A stretch of DNA of 64,000 nucleotides, from the NCBI RefSeq assembly GCF_037622515.1, contig NZ_JBBJCN010000003.1, positions 310,001-374,000 on the forward strand. Reading direction: 5' to 3'. Positions 43,583 to 52,287 of the stretch are shown here, piece by piece; position 1 is the stretch's first letter; each line of letters starts with the position of its first letter. Under the pieces are notes generated by a model. The model saw only the letters and a program-made list of their open reading frames with translations. It was not told the origin of the DNA and did no database searches. The position numbers and the translations under genes were made by a program. The DNA is from Paradesertivirga superstes. GTDB lineage: Bacteria; Bacteroidota; Bacteroidia; Sphingobacteriales; Sphingobacteriaceae.

Positions 43583-44368
43583 TTACATACCCGGCAGCAA
43601 TATTCCGGCACTCTTCAAGTCATCAATTAATTTTTCCTGAAAATTTAACCTGGCATCAGTAAATCCATGCGGGTTAACCCAAATATTTACAGAAATCTTG
43701 TAACCATCTGGTTCAAGTAATGAAATTCCAATTCGGGATTCGGGACTTTTTAGAATATTATGAGATGCCTTAATCGTTTGCTCTATTATGGGTTTTACTG
43801 AATTAAAATCAACTTTATAATTTAGTTTTAACTCAACATCTAACCTGCGCTTTCCTTCTCTGCTTGTATTGATAATAATTTCATTTGAGAGTTTGCTATT
43901 CGGAATAATCACGGTTTTATTATCGAAGGTAGTAACAACCGTATAAAAAACCTGGATGGAATTGACTATACCCTCCTGTCCCTGCGCAATAATATTATCA
44001 CCAACCCGGAACGGCTTCAGTATCAGAATAAGCACACCGCTGGCAAAATTCTGTAAAGTACCCGAGAGAGCTAAGCCCGCTGCAACACTAAAGGCCCCAA
44101 TTACAGTTGTGAAAATAGTAAGCTCAATGCCCACCACCTGCATTATGCCTATTATTAAAAATACCTGCAGAGATATTATGATTATACTTTGTAAGAAGGG
44201 CTGCAGCGAAGGATCGAGATCGCGTTTTTGCATGGCAGATACCAGCCATTTACGCATAAGCTTGATAAACCACATCCCTATAAAGAATATGATTATAGCG
44301 GTTAATACCTTTGGTCCGTTAAAAATTATAAAATCGTAAGCTTTATCGTAAAATGTATCCCAGTTCAT
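43583..44368 (-). CDS. MscS family mechanosensitive channel
   Basis: 261 residues with three N-terminal hydrophobic segments (near 20-42, 62-85 and 93-125) and the pore-helix region VAAGLALSGTLQNFASGVLIL. The cytoplasmic beta domain shows KPFRVGDNIIAQGQEGIVNSI, VTTFDNKTVIIPNSKLSNEII and a C-terminal alpha/beta region. It releases solutes under hypo-osmotic stress. A TACATTTG box 53 bases upstream suggests its own promoter. Confidence 0.93.
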   Translation of the reverse strand: MNWDTFYDKAYDFIIFNGPKVLTAIIIFFIGMWFIKLMRKWLVSAMQKRDLDPSLQPFLQSIIIISLQVFLIIGIMQVVGIELTIFTTVIGAFSVAAGLALSGTLQNFASGVLILILKPFRVGDNIIAQGQEGIVNSIQVFYTVVTTFDNKTVIIPNSKLSNEIIINTSREGKRRLDVELKLNYKVDFNSVKPIIEQTIKASHNILKSPESRIGISLLEPDGYKISVNIWVNPHGFTDARLNFQEKLIDDLKSAGILLPGM

Positions 44369-44421
44369 GTGTCCGGATCAGAATTTAGAGAATTGGAGAA
44401 TTATCAGATTTTTTTGACTGA

Positions 44422-44429
44422 CAAATGTA
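44422..44429 (-). promoter_or_regulatory. -7 promoter box for mscS
   Basis: On the minus strand TACATTTG matches TAnnTTTG, 53 bases before the ATG. The rest of the 275-base gap to groL (44369-44643) holds only the groL terminator. Confidence 0.45.
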
Positions 44430-44588
44430 AAAAATTAAGCGGACTGGTGTTTGAGGCTTTATAGTTCTTTGAGGAATTTTTATCCGCCGAGGATCTTCGG
44501 AATCCATTTTGTAGATATTATTTGAATTGAATATTAGCTTGTAAAGATTTCTTCGAATCCGAAAAATTCAATAATCCTGATAAGACAA

Positions 44589-44618
44589 ACGCCCCGAGAG
44601 CGAATAGCTCCGGGGCGT
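44589..44618 (-). terminator. Terminator of groL
   Basis: ACGCCCCGAGAGC (44589-44601) pairs with GCTCCGGGGCGT (44607-44618), with one bulged A and a five-base loop. On the minus strand it follows groL by 25 bases and is followed by TTTGTCTTA. Confidence 0.85.
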
Positions 44619-44643
44619 TTCTATATTCTGTGAAATTCAGTTA

Positions 44644-46284
44644 TTACATCATTCCACCCATGCCGCCACCCATTGGAGGCATACCACCGTGACCGCCTTT
44701 ATCTTCTTCAGGCTCATCAGCTAATACACACTCTGTAGTTAACAACATCGCTGCAATTGATGCTGCGTTTTCTAACGCCACACGAGAAACTTTAGTTGGA
44801 TCGATAACACCTGCTCCGATTAAGTTCTCATAAACATCAGTACGCGCATTATAACCAAAATCAGCACTTCCTTCTTTAACTTTTTGAACTACGATAGAAC
44901 CTTCGATACCTGCGTTTTCGCAAATCTGACGAAGAGGCTCTTCTATAGCGCGACGAATGATCTGGATACCAGTATTTTCGTCTTCGTTAGCACCTTTAAG
45001 GTCAGCCAAAGCTTCAACAGCACGGATGAAAGCAACACCACCACCGGCAACGATACCTTCTTCAACAGCTGCACGAGTTGCATGTAATGCATCATCAACA
45101 CGGTCTTTTTTCTCTTTCATCTCAACTTCTGTAGCAGCACCAACATAAAGTACAGCAACACCGCCTGATAATTTAGCTAGACGCTCTTGTAATTTCTCAC
45201 GGTCATAATCAGATGTAGTAGATTCTACCTGAGATTTGATCTGATTAACACGAGCTTTGATATCTTCAGAGTTACCGGCACCGTTGATTACAGTAGTGTT
45301 ATCTTTATCGATAACGATTTTTTCAGCTTGTCCTAAATAAGAAAGGTCAGCATTTTCTAATTTGTAACCTCTTTCTTCAGAAATCACAGTACCACCTGTC
45401 AGGATAGCGATATCTTCTAACATTGCCTTACGACGGTCGCCAAAACCAGGAGCTTTAACAGCAGCCACTTTCAGTGAACCACGGATTTTATTAACTACCA
45501 ATGTAGCTAAAGCCTCTCCGTCTAAATCTTCAGCAATGATTACTAAAGGCTTACCAGTTTGCACTTGTTTCTCAAGAACAGGAAGCAATTCTTTCATGCT
45601 GCTGATCTTTTTGTCGTAGATTAAAATGTAAGGGTTTTCAAGTTCCACTTCCATTTTATCAGCGTTGGTTACGAAGTATGGAGAAAGGTATCCACGGTCA
45701 AACTGCATACCTTCAACAGTTTTAACTTCAGTTTCGGTTCCTTTAGCCTCTTCAACAGTGATCACACCGTCTTTACCAACTTTTCCCATTGCTTCAGCAA
45801 TTAACGAACCGATAATCTCGTCGTTATTTGCAGAAATAGAAGCAACCTGTTTGATTTTGTTATTGTCTTCACCAACAGTTTGAGACTGTTGTTTCAAATT
45901 AGCAACAACTGCAGAAACGGCTTTATCAATACCACGTTTCAAATCCATTGGATTTGCACCGGCAGCAACGTTTTTAATACCCGCAGTTACGATAGCCTGA
46001 GCTAAAACAGTGGCAGTAGTAGTACCATCACCTGCTATATCAGCAGTTTTTGAAGCCACTTCTTTCAGCATTTGTGCACCCATGTTTTCGATAGGATCTT
46101 TCAATTCTATCTCTTTTGCTACCGTAACACCATCTTTAGTGATAGATGGAGAACCGAATTTCTTATCGATAATTACATTACGTCCTTTAGGACCAAGAGT
46201 TACCTTAACTGCGTTTGCTAAAATATCGACACCTCTTTTCAGGGAGTCGCGAGCATCAACATTGTATTTTACTAATTTTGCCAT
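44644..46284 (-). CDS. groL: 60 kDa chaperonin GroEL
   Basis: 546 residues. Near-universal features: the N-terminus LVKYNVDARDSLKRGVDIL, KVTLGPKGRNVIIDKKFG, the ATP motif GDGTTTATVLAQAIV, and GGAGV-type C-terminal region ending in a Gly-Met-rich tail (MPPMGGGMGGMM). It folds client proteins in the cytoplasm together with GroES, whose gene precedes it by 112 bases. Confidence 0.98.
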   Translation of the reverse strand: MAKLVKYNVDARDSLKRGVDILANAVKVTLGPKGRNVIIDKKFGSPSITKDGVTVAKEIELKDPIENMGAQMLKEVASKTADIAGDGTTTATVLAQAIVTAGIKNVAAGANPMDLKRGIDKAVSAVVANLKQQSQTVGEDNNKIKQVASISANNDEIIGSLIAEAMGKVGKDGVITVEEAKGTETEVKTVEGMQFDRGYLSPYFVTNADKMEVELENPYILIYDKKISSMKELLPVLEKQVQTGKPLVIIAEDLDGEALATLVVNKIRGSLKVAAVKAPGFGDRRKAMLEDIAILTGGTVISEERGYKLENADLSYLGQAEKIVIDKDNTTVINGAGNSEDIKARVNQIKSQVESTTSDYDREKLQERLAKLSGGVAVLYVGAATEVEMKEKKDRVDDALHATRAAVEEGIVAGGGVAFIRAVEALADLKGANEDENTGIQIIRRAIEEPLRQICENAGIEGSIVVQKVKEGSADFGYNARTDVYENLIGAGVIDPTKVSRVALENAASIAAMLLTTECVLADEPEEDKGGHGGMPPMGGGMGGMM

Positions 46285-46396
46285 TTTTAATTTTTTTTAA
46301 TGATTGAATGTAGATTAATGAATGATAGAATTAATGAATAACAGATGAGTGGCTGGAAAATACTCAATCCTTCAAAATTCAATCCTTCTTTCATTT

Positions 46397-46684
46397 CTAA
46401 AGAACCGCGTAAATATCAGACTCACGCATAATAAGGTATTCTTTTCCTTCGTGAGTAATTTCAGTACCGGCATATTTGCCATATAAAACAGTATCGCCTG
46501 CCTGTACAGTAGGTTTTTTACCTTCACCATCTTCTGGCGACACAGAGATTACCGTTCCTTTTTGAGGTTTTTCTTTTGCAGTATCTGGAATATAGATACC
46601 TGAAGCCGTTTTTTCTTCTGCAGCAGCTGCCTCTACTATTACCCTGTTGGCAGTGCCAGCGATTGGTTTAATATTTAATGCCAT
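46397..46684 (-). CDS. groS: 10 kDa co-chaperonin GroES
   Basis: 95 residues with the usual layout: NIKPIAGTANRVIVEAAAAE, the mobile loop EEKTASGIYIPDTAKEKPQ, GDTVLYGKYAGTEITHEG and the C-terminal YLIMRESDIYAVL. It caps the GroEL ring. Its leader begins after the secG terminator, so groS-groL form a separate transcription unit. Confidence 0.97.
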   Translation of the reverse strand: MALNIKPIAGTANRVIVEAAAAEEKTASGIYIPDTAKEKPQKGTVISVSPEDGEGKKPTVQAGDTVLYGKYAGTEITHEGKEYLIMRESDIYAVL

Positions 46685-46713
46685 AGTTTTGATATATTTT
46701 GTTCTGTACCCTG

Positions 46714-46840
46714 TTTGACACTTTTTGTGCCAAAGAAATATTTCAGGGATTTTTGGCGGTTAACTTGTCAAAATTACATATATCAAAAAATCCGAATAGC
46801 TATTTAACCTGCTCAATGTCATGCTGTCAGTGAAATGTCA
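46714..46840 (-). promoter_or_regulatory. Candidate control region of groS-groL
   Basis: The region holds an imperfect inverted repeat (TTTGACAC 46714-46721 with GTGCCAAA 46727-46734, one G-U) and three TGTCA pentamers (46817-46821, 46825-46829, 46836-46840; TGACA on the coding strand), plus another TTGTCAA near 46766. No CIRCE element (TTAGCACTC-N9-GAGTGCTAA) is present. This suggests heat-shock control by a different factor. Confidence 0.4.
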
Positions 46841-46844
46841 GCAC

Positions 46845-46871
46845 AAAAAAAAAGCTTCCATTAAGGAAGCC
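46845..46871 (-). terminator. Terminator of the miaB-secG operon
   Basis: On the minus strand GCTTCC (46870-46865) and GGAAGC (46859-46854) form a hairpin with a five-base loop, followed by nine Ts. It closes the operon 23 bases after the secG stop and separates it from groS. Confidence 0.85.
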
Positions 46872-46893
46872 TTCACTATGCAATTAAGCAATA

Positions 46894-47226
46894 CTATTTC
46901 TTTGTTGAATCTGCGCCCGGAAGTGCCTGCGGAACAAGCGGGGAAGTTCCAGCCGGCTTTGTTACCTGGTTTTGAATATCTTCTGTTGAAGATCCCGATA
47001 CTCCGCTCTGAGGAACAACATTAATAAGTAATACAATTACCATTAGTGAAATAATTAACACCCAGGTTCCTTTTTCAAGAAAATCTCCGGTGCGTTGTAC
47101 TCCCATAACATTATTTGAACCAGCGAAGCCAGATGTAAGGCCACCGCCCTTTGGATTCTGGATTAAAATAATGAGTGCCAATAGTATACAGATAATGATT
47201 GCCAGAATAACCAGTGTAATGAACAT
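46894..47226 (-). CDS. secG: Preprotein translocase subunit SecG
   Basis: 110 residues with two membrane segments (ITLVILAIIICILLALIILI and TWVLIISLMVIVLLINVV). The loop GGGLTSGFAGSNNVMGVQRT is the SecG signature. The C-terminal 35 residues are a polar Ser/Thr/Pro tail common in Bacteroidota. It assists SecYEG. It is the last gene of a five-gene set with miaB at the head. Confidence 0.93.
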   Translation of the reverse strand: MFITLVILAIIICILLALIILIQNPKGGGLTSGFAGSNNVMGVQRTGDFLEKGTWVLIISLMVIVLLINVVPQSGVSGSSTEDIQNQVTKPAGTSPLVPQALPGADSTKK

Positions 47227-47236
47227 GATAAATATA

Positions 47237-48835
47237 TTAATTAAATTTCTTTTCTATTTCCCGAATTTGACCGGCAAAGTAAGCGCTTTTTTCCGGGAAT
47301 TTCAAACTTAATTTTTGGTAAGTATCAATGGCTTTATGATAAAGCATCTGATCGGTGTAAATCTTTGCCAGGGTTTCCGAAACCAGGTCTAGATTATCCT
47401 CCGAACTTTTCCTTGCCTTATTTTCTGTATCCAGTCGTTCTGCCTTGGGCGGCCGAATTTGAGGATCTTCGGTAATGAATTTTTCAATTATAGAATCTTC
47501 ATGGCGCTTATGAACAAAATTCGCTACCCTGCTTTCGTTTTGGAGAACATTTATCTCCGGTTGAAAATGGAAAATATTTTCGATGATCTGATGATCAAGC
47601 TGCCCTGAAACATGTTTTTTAATAATTTCCGGACTTACAGGCAGTTTTGGAGCATATGGCTGATAGGTATCTGCATGCTCTTTCCGGGTCTTATTTAACC
47701 ACCACAAAAATGAAAGAGGCATTTTATCGTCATCATACATCGAAACTGTGTTGTGCTGTACAGGATCCGCAATTGCTGTCTCTTCAGCCAACGACTCAAC
47801 ACTATCCTCTTTTAGCAGAGGATCAATAACAGACTTATCAAATACGAAATAATCTGTTGAGGCAATATTGCCGATTATTTCATTCTGTGCAGGAGCATGC
47901 TCAGCAAGCTCATTTATCCCAGGATTGACAGAGACCTCCTGGATAACTATATTATCTTCCGGATATTCTGAAAAGGGTATTACTGTTTCAATAGTATTGT
48001 CGAAAGTATCCGGGTTAACTTTAAAATAACTTACAGCTTTTTCTGCATCCTCATTCTTTTCCTCGGAGACTTTATTTACAATCATTTGAGTATCTAAGGA
48101 TTCCGTCAGATCCGGGCCTTCGAAGAATACCTCCCCGGCTTGCCCCTGCTCTAAAACTTCGCCTACAGAAACAGGTTCTGAAAAATCAGATTCTGAAACA
48201 GTTTCATTTGATTCAGCGGAATTGTCTAATCCTGAAATCTCTATTACTTGTTCGAAATCACTCTCTTCATGTACCTCTCCTGAGTCAGCTATAAATTCGG
48301 CATGTTCTTCGAAAGGAATATCCTGAATATTATTCATTTGAATAAACTCATCTTCAGCAATTCCTGCACTTACTGGTACGCCTTCCGATAATTCAGGATC
48401 TGCGACCATTCCCACCTCTTCGGATTTATTTTCTATTTGTGCATTTTCATCCACACCGGCAGAAGATGCAACTAACTCTGAGGCAGAATTCTCCAACTCC
48501 AATGCAGCCTTTTCAACCACCTCCTGCAGTGAGCTGTCCAGAAAGGGCTCAGAGGATTTCTCTGAATGAGTATTTTCTAATTCAGCAATATTATTTATGA
48601 TTTTATAGAGCTGTAGCCTATCGGGAATGTATGCAGCCGCTTTAGAAAGATAATCTCCAAACTTTTCGGGCTTATACTTTTTAAGAGTAAAGGCATACGA
48701 TACATGAAGGGGATATGAAAAAGGATAAAGTTCTACCAAATCCTCCAGCATAGCCATATCAAAGACCGTTAAAGTGGAAGGGTTAGATATTAACCTTGAA
48801 AATTCTCTGGTATTTACGAAACTTAAATCTGCCAC
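47237..48835 (-). CDS. Acidic protein with C-terminal TPR-like helix pair, unknown function
   Basis: 532 residues starting at a GTG. The N-terminal 95 residues are helical (FDMAMLEDLVELYPFSYPLH, PDRLQLYKIINNIAE). Residues 100-330 are a low-complexity, Glu/Asp/Ser-rich region. The C-terminal half has PLSFLWWLNKTRKEHADTY and ends with a TPR-like pair (LVSETLAKIYTDQMLYHKAI). The same gene type is often found between lptE and secG in Bacteroidota, as here (29 and 10 bases away). No signal peptide. The role is unknown. Confidence 0.75.
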   Translation of the reverse strand: MADLSFVNTREFSRLISNPSTLTVFDMAMLEDLVELYPFSYPLHVSYAFTLKKYKPEKFGDYLSKAAAYIPDRLQLYKIINNIAELENTHSEKSSEPFLDSSLQEVVEKAALELENSASELVASSAGVDENAQIENKSEEVGMVADPELSEGVPVSAGIAEDEFIQMNNIQDIPFEEHAEFIADSGEVHEESDFEQVIEISGLDNSAESNETVSESDFSEPVSVGEVLEQGQAGEVFFEGPDLTESLDTQMIVNKVSEEKNEDAEKAVSYFKVNPDTFDNTIETVIPFSEYPEDNIVIQEVSVNPGINELAEHAPAQNEIIGNIASTDYFVFDKSVIDPLLKEDSVESLAEETAIADPVQHNTVSMYDDDKMPLSFLWWLNKTRKEHADTYQPYAPKLPVSPEIIKKHVSGQLDHQIIENIFHFQPEINVLQNESRVANFVHKRHEDSIIEKFITEDPQIRPPKAERLDTENKARKSSEDNLDLVSETLAKIYTDQMLYHKAIDTYQKLSLKFPEKSAYFAGQIREIEKKFN

Positions 48836-48864
48836 TTTTTAATAAAAAGATGAAACTAATAAAC

Positions 48865-49380
48865 TCATTTCCAATTATCAAAAGCTTTGTTGAAAATATC
48901 TTCTGTTAGCCTTCTCGTTACAATTGGAATTACTTTAGGCTCCTGAGCCTGGATAGACCCATTATCAAGAGAAAATTGTTCATATTGACTAAAGGATTGC
49001 TCAAAACTCTGTTCAGGATCCAAAGCACTGGTATATTTAACACTCACTGTAATTGTTAACCTAACAAGGTTAGCTCTTTCACCTGCCGTAACCGCAACGT
49101 TAGCGAAATTATAGTCGGTAATACGGCCCTCGAAATGCCCGTCTGCATTTTCGCGGATTAAATTTAATTTGCTTTGCGTTCTTATACGTGTCTTTAATTC
49201 TTCGGTAAAAGCCTGGCTCAGTGTTGGCACGACTAAAGGCGCTGTGTTTTCAAAGAAGTCTACAGAAACCGTCTTCATATTAGGAGGAATCGAGGCTCCG
49301 TTAAATTTATACGAGCAAGCCTGAAAAAAGAATACCAGCAGCAGGATACCTAAATGTGCTTTTTTAAAAATACGTTTCAT
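48865..49380 (-). CDS. lptE: LptE family LPS-assembly lipoprotein
   Basis: 171 residues with a lipoprotein signal ending in Cys22 (GILLLVFFFQACSYKFNG). The rest fits the Bacteroidota LptE family: SIPPNMKTVSVDFFENTAP, PTLSQAFTEELKTRIRTQSK, FEGRITDYNFA and RRLTEDIFNKAFDNW at the end. LptE plugs the LptD translocon that inserts LPS in the outer membrane. It is three bases downstream of the sigma-54 activator gene. Confidence 0.88.
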   Translation of the reverse strand: MKRIFKKAHLGILLLVFFFQACSYKFNGASIPPNMKTVSVDFFENTAPLVVPTLSQAFTEELKTRIRTQSKLNLIRENADGHFEGRITDYNFANVAVTAGERANLVRLTITVSVKYTSALDPEQSFEQSFSQYEQFSLDNGSIQAQEPKVIPIVTRRLTEDIFNKAFDNWK

Positions 49381-49382
49381 TC

Positions 49383-50615
49383 TTAATTCAAGTCTAATTC
49401 CTTAATCTTACGGTAAAGTGTTCTTTCGGAGATACCTAATTCCTGCGCTGCAAGTTTTCGTTTTCCTTTATGTTTTTTCAATGCTTTTTTAATAAGATCC
49501 GATTCTTTTTCTATCAATGATAACGACTCTTCAACCTCCTCGGTATGATGACTGTAGTCAAAATTTCCTTTATTGTCATTTTCCTGATGATGAATAGTTA
49601 CAATCGGCGCATTTGCCTGGGTTGAAGGCAATTCAATATCTCGGTAAAGCTGATGAATAAGATGCGGATTTTCTGACACGGCACTGGCATTGCCTCCGTT
49701 CTGAATTATTTCTGCAACCAGTTTTTTCAATTCTACCATATCGCGTTTCATGTCGAACAAAACCTTATAAAGTATATCTCGCTCAGACAAATCTTCTTTT
49801 TTACCCTGATTAATCCGCATAGGAAGGTTGCCATGTTCCTGAGGGATATATTGCTGTAAGCTTTGTACAGTTAAGTTCCGGTCTTTTTCGAGCACGGCAA
49901 TTTGTTCGGCTACGTTTTTTAACTGCCTTACGTTCCCGGGCCAGCTATAATTTATCAGCATCTGCTGAGCATCATTATCTAACTGAACAGAGGGGCTACG
50001 ATACTTATTGGTGAAGTCCGCTATAAACTTTCGGAAAATAAGATGAATATCTTCTTTCCTCTCACGTAAAGCCGGGATTTTTAATGGTACTGTATTTAAA
50101 CGGTAATAAAGATCTTCACGAAACTTGCCATTCTGAACGGCATCAAACACATTCACATTCGTGGCAGCTATAATTCGCACATCAGTTTTTTGTACTTTAG
50201 ATGATCCGACACGAAGATACTCCCCGGATTCTAATACCCGCAGAAGACGTGACTGGGTTCCCAAAGGCAGTTCGGCCACTTCATCCAGGAAGATAGTGCC
50301 GCCATTTACTACTTCGAAATAACCCTTACGCGCTTCATGAGCGCCTGTAAAGGAGCCTTTCTCGTGTCCGAACAGTTCAGAATCGATAGTACCCTCAGGT
50401 ATTGCGCCGCAGTTAACGGCAATAAAAGGGCCATGTTTACGTGCACTTAGCTGGTGAATTATGTGTGAAAAAACCTCTTTACCACTGCCGCTTTCGCCCG
50501 TAATCAATACGGATATATCGGTAGGAGCAACCTGTCGGGCAATATCAATTGCACGGTTAAGCAGGGGTGAATTTCCTATTATGCCAAAGCGGTTCTTTAT
50601 ATCTTGTATATCCAT
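49383..50615 (-). CDS. Sigma-54-dependent transcription activator without sensor domain
   Basis: 410 residues. The AAA+ domain begins at the N-terminus: Walker A GESGSGKE (40-47), the sigma-54-contact loop GSFTGA (87-92, usually GAFTGA), Walker B TIFLDE (107-112), and the arginine finger region YYRLNTVPLKIPALRERKED. A linker of about 110 residues follows, then a Fis-type helix-turn-helix (KRKLAAQELGISERTLYRKI). There is no receiver, PAS or GAF domain, so control must come from elsewhere or from expression level. It is the second gene of the miaB operon. Confidence 0.92.
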   Translation of the reverse strand: MDIQDIKNRFGIIGNSPLLNRAIDIARQVAPTDISVLITGESGSGKEVFSHIIHQLSARKHGPFIAVNCGAIPEGTIDSELFGHEKGSFTGAHEARKGYFEVVNGGTIFLDEVAELPLGTQSRLLRVLESGEYLRVGSSKVQKTDVRIIAATNVNVFDAVQNGKFREDLYYRLNTVPLKIPALRERKEDIHLIFRKFIADFTNKYRSPSVQLDNDAQQMLINYSWPGNVRQLKNVAEQIAVLEKDRNLTVQSLQQYIPQEHGNLPMRINQGKKEDLSERDILYKVLFDMKRDMVELKKLVAEIIQNGGNASAVSENPHLIHQLYRDIELPSTQANAPIVTIHHQENDNKGNFDYSHHTEEVEESLSLIEKESDLIKKALKKHKGKRKLAAQELGISERTLYRKIKELDLN

Positions 50616-50745
50616 CTGTAAGTAGAAGCAATAATCAGGAGTCAGCTATCAAGTAAGGACCATTCTTTGAATTCTGTTTCAATTCCTGGGCTTAACTAAA
50701 TTTCTTTCCCTCCAAAAAGTCTGCATTTCGCAAAATTTCGCGTTT

Positions 50746-52176
50746 TTAATCGACTATTTTTCCAAGCAAAGTAGCAGTTGTGCATTCTTCAGCAATAACG
50801 TATGCATACTCGCCTGGTTTGTAATTATTATTTAAAGGAAACACAACCATTGCATTGTGATCGTTGCGTCCACAATAATGGAGCTTTGATTTCTTCGAAA
50901 AGCCTTCAATCAATACTTTTTGAACTTTACCCAACTGCAATTTTAGCCGCGAGTGCGAATGCTGCTGCTGTTTTGCAACAACTTCCTGCAACCGGCGAAG
51001 TTTAACATCCTCAGGAATATCATCCTTATATCGCTTTGCAGCTAAAGTTCCGGGCCTTTCGGAATACATAAACATATAAGCGAAATCATATTGTACGAAA
51101 TCCATCATGCTGATAGTTTCCTGATGTTCTTCCTCTGTTTCTGAGCAGAATCCAGTGATAACATCTGTGGAAACAGCACATTCGGGAATAATTCGCCTGA
51201 TTGCATTTATGCGATCCATATACCATTCGCGGTCGTAAGTACGATTCATTAAATCGAGCACTCTTGAATTTCCGGATTGAACAGGAAGGTGAATGTAGTT
51301 ACAGATATTGTCATATTTCCCAATAGTATATAACACCTCGTCGGTAATATCTTTAGGATGAGAGGTTGAAAAACGCACGCGTAATTCGGGGCTTACCGAG
51401 GCAACGAGTTCAAGTAATTTTGCAAAGTTCACATGCTCAGAACCTTCCTCATCAGACCATTTGTACGAATCCACATTCTGACCCAGTAAAGTCACTTCGC
51501 GGTAGCCCTGATTAAACAAATCTTCCGTTTCTTTTACGATTGAATGAGGATCACGGCTGCGTTCTCTGCCTCTTGTAAAAGGAACCACGCAGAAAGAACA
51601 CATATTATCGCAACCACGCATAATGGAAACAAATGCTGTAATTCCATTAGAGTTTAAACGAACCGGACTTATATCAGCATACGTTTCTTCGCGGGAAAGC
51701 AAAACATTTACAGCTTTATTTCCGTCATCCACCGTACCAATAAGATTTGGCAGATCACGATAAGAATCTGGACCAACAACCACATCTACCAATTTCTCTT
51801 CCTCTAAAAACTTGGCTTTTAAGCGTTCGGCCATACACCCCAATACTCCTACTACCAGTCCGCGATTCTGTTTCTTCACCGCTCCGAATTCCCGTAGCCT
51901 GTTACGAACTTTCTGTTCAGCATTTTCGCGGATAGAACACGTATTTATAAAAATGACATCGGCTTCTCTATATTCTGAGGTTGTTTGAAAGCCCATGTCA
52001 GTCATGATAGAAGCTACTATTTCGCTATCGGAAAAATTCATAGCACAGCCATAACTTTCTATATATAGCTTCCGGCCATCATGCTTTAAAGGAGCAGTTT
52101 CAAGTACCAGAGCCTCTCCTTGTCTTGCCTCATCGTGCTTGGCAAGTTCTTTATCACCTATCAGCGGGTTGTACAT
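50746..52176 (-). CDS. miaB: tRNA-2-methylthio-N6-dimethylallyladenosine synthase
   Basis: 476 residues from the ATG at 52176; an earlier ATG (52197) overlaps a promoter box and is rejected. The MTTase domain has Cys residues in IESYGCAMNFSDSE, FINTCSIRENAEQK and VGVLGCMAERLK; the radical-SAM cluster is CDNMCSFC (CxxxCxxC) within RGCDNMCSFCVVPFTRGRE. A C-terminal TRAM domain follows (KVQKVLIEGFSKKS). It methylthiolates i6A37 in tRNAs that read UNN codons. It is first in an operon with a sigma-54 activator, lptE, a TPR gene and secG. Confidence 0.95.
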   Translation of the reverse strand: MYNPLIGDKELAKHDEARQGEALVLETAPLKHDGRKLYIESYGCAMNFSDSEIVASIMTDMGFQTTSEYREADVIFINTCSIRENAEQKVRNRLREFGAVKKQNRGLVVGVLGCMAERLKAKFLEEEKLVDVVVGPDSYRDLPNLIGTVDDGNKAVNVLLSREETYADISPVRLNSNGITAFVSIMRGCDNMCSFCVVPFTRGRERSRDPHSIVKETEDLFNQGYREVTLLGQNVDSYKWSDEEGSEHVNFAKLLELVASVSPELRVRFSTSHPKDITDEVLYTIGKYDNICNYIHLPVQSGNSRVLDLMNRTYDREWYMDRINAIRRIIPECAVSTDVITGFCSETEEEHQETISMMDFVQYDFAYMFMYSERPGTLAAKRYKDDIPEDVKLRRLQEVVAKQQQHSHSRLKLQLGKVQKVLIEGFSKKSKLHYCGRNDHNAMVVFPLNNNYKPGEYAYVIAEECTTATLLGKIVD

Positions 52177-52194
52177 CTTTATTGTTTTGGAATG

Positions 52195-52202
52195 CAAAAG
52201 TA
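52195..52202 (-). promoter_or_regulatory. -7 promoter box of the miaB operon
   Basis: On the minus strand TACTTTTG matches TAnnTTTG and lies 18 bases before the miaB ATG at 52176, giving a very short leader and excluding the upstream ATG at 52197. Confidence 0.5.
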
Positions 52203-52287
52203 CTATATTTTTATATAATGACAGGTTGTCAGTTATGGATTTGATGTAAAAAATGTAAGTTTATAAGCGGGTAAAAGAAACTCAGAA

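Noticed and set aside
46685..46893. CIRCE element upstream of groS
   Set aside because: No TTAGCACTC-N9-GAGTGCTAA match was found; only TGTCA boxes and an imperfect inverted repeat.
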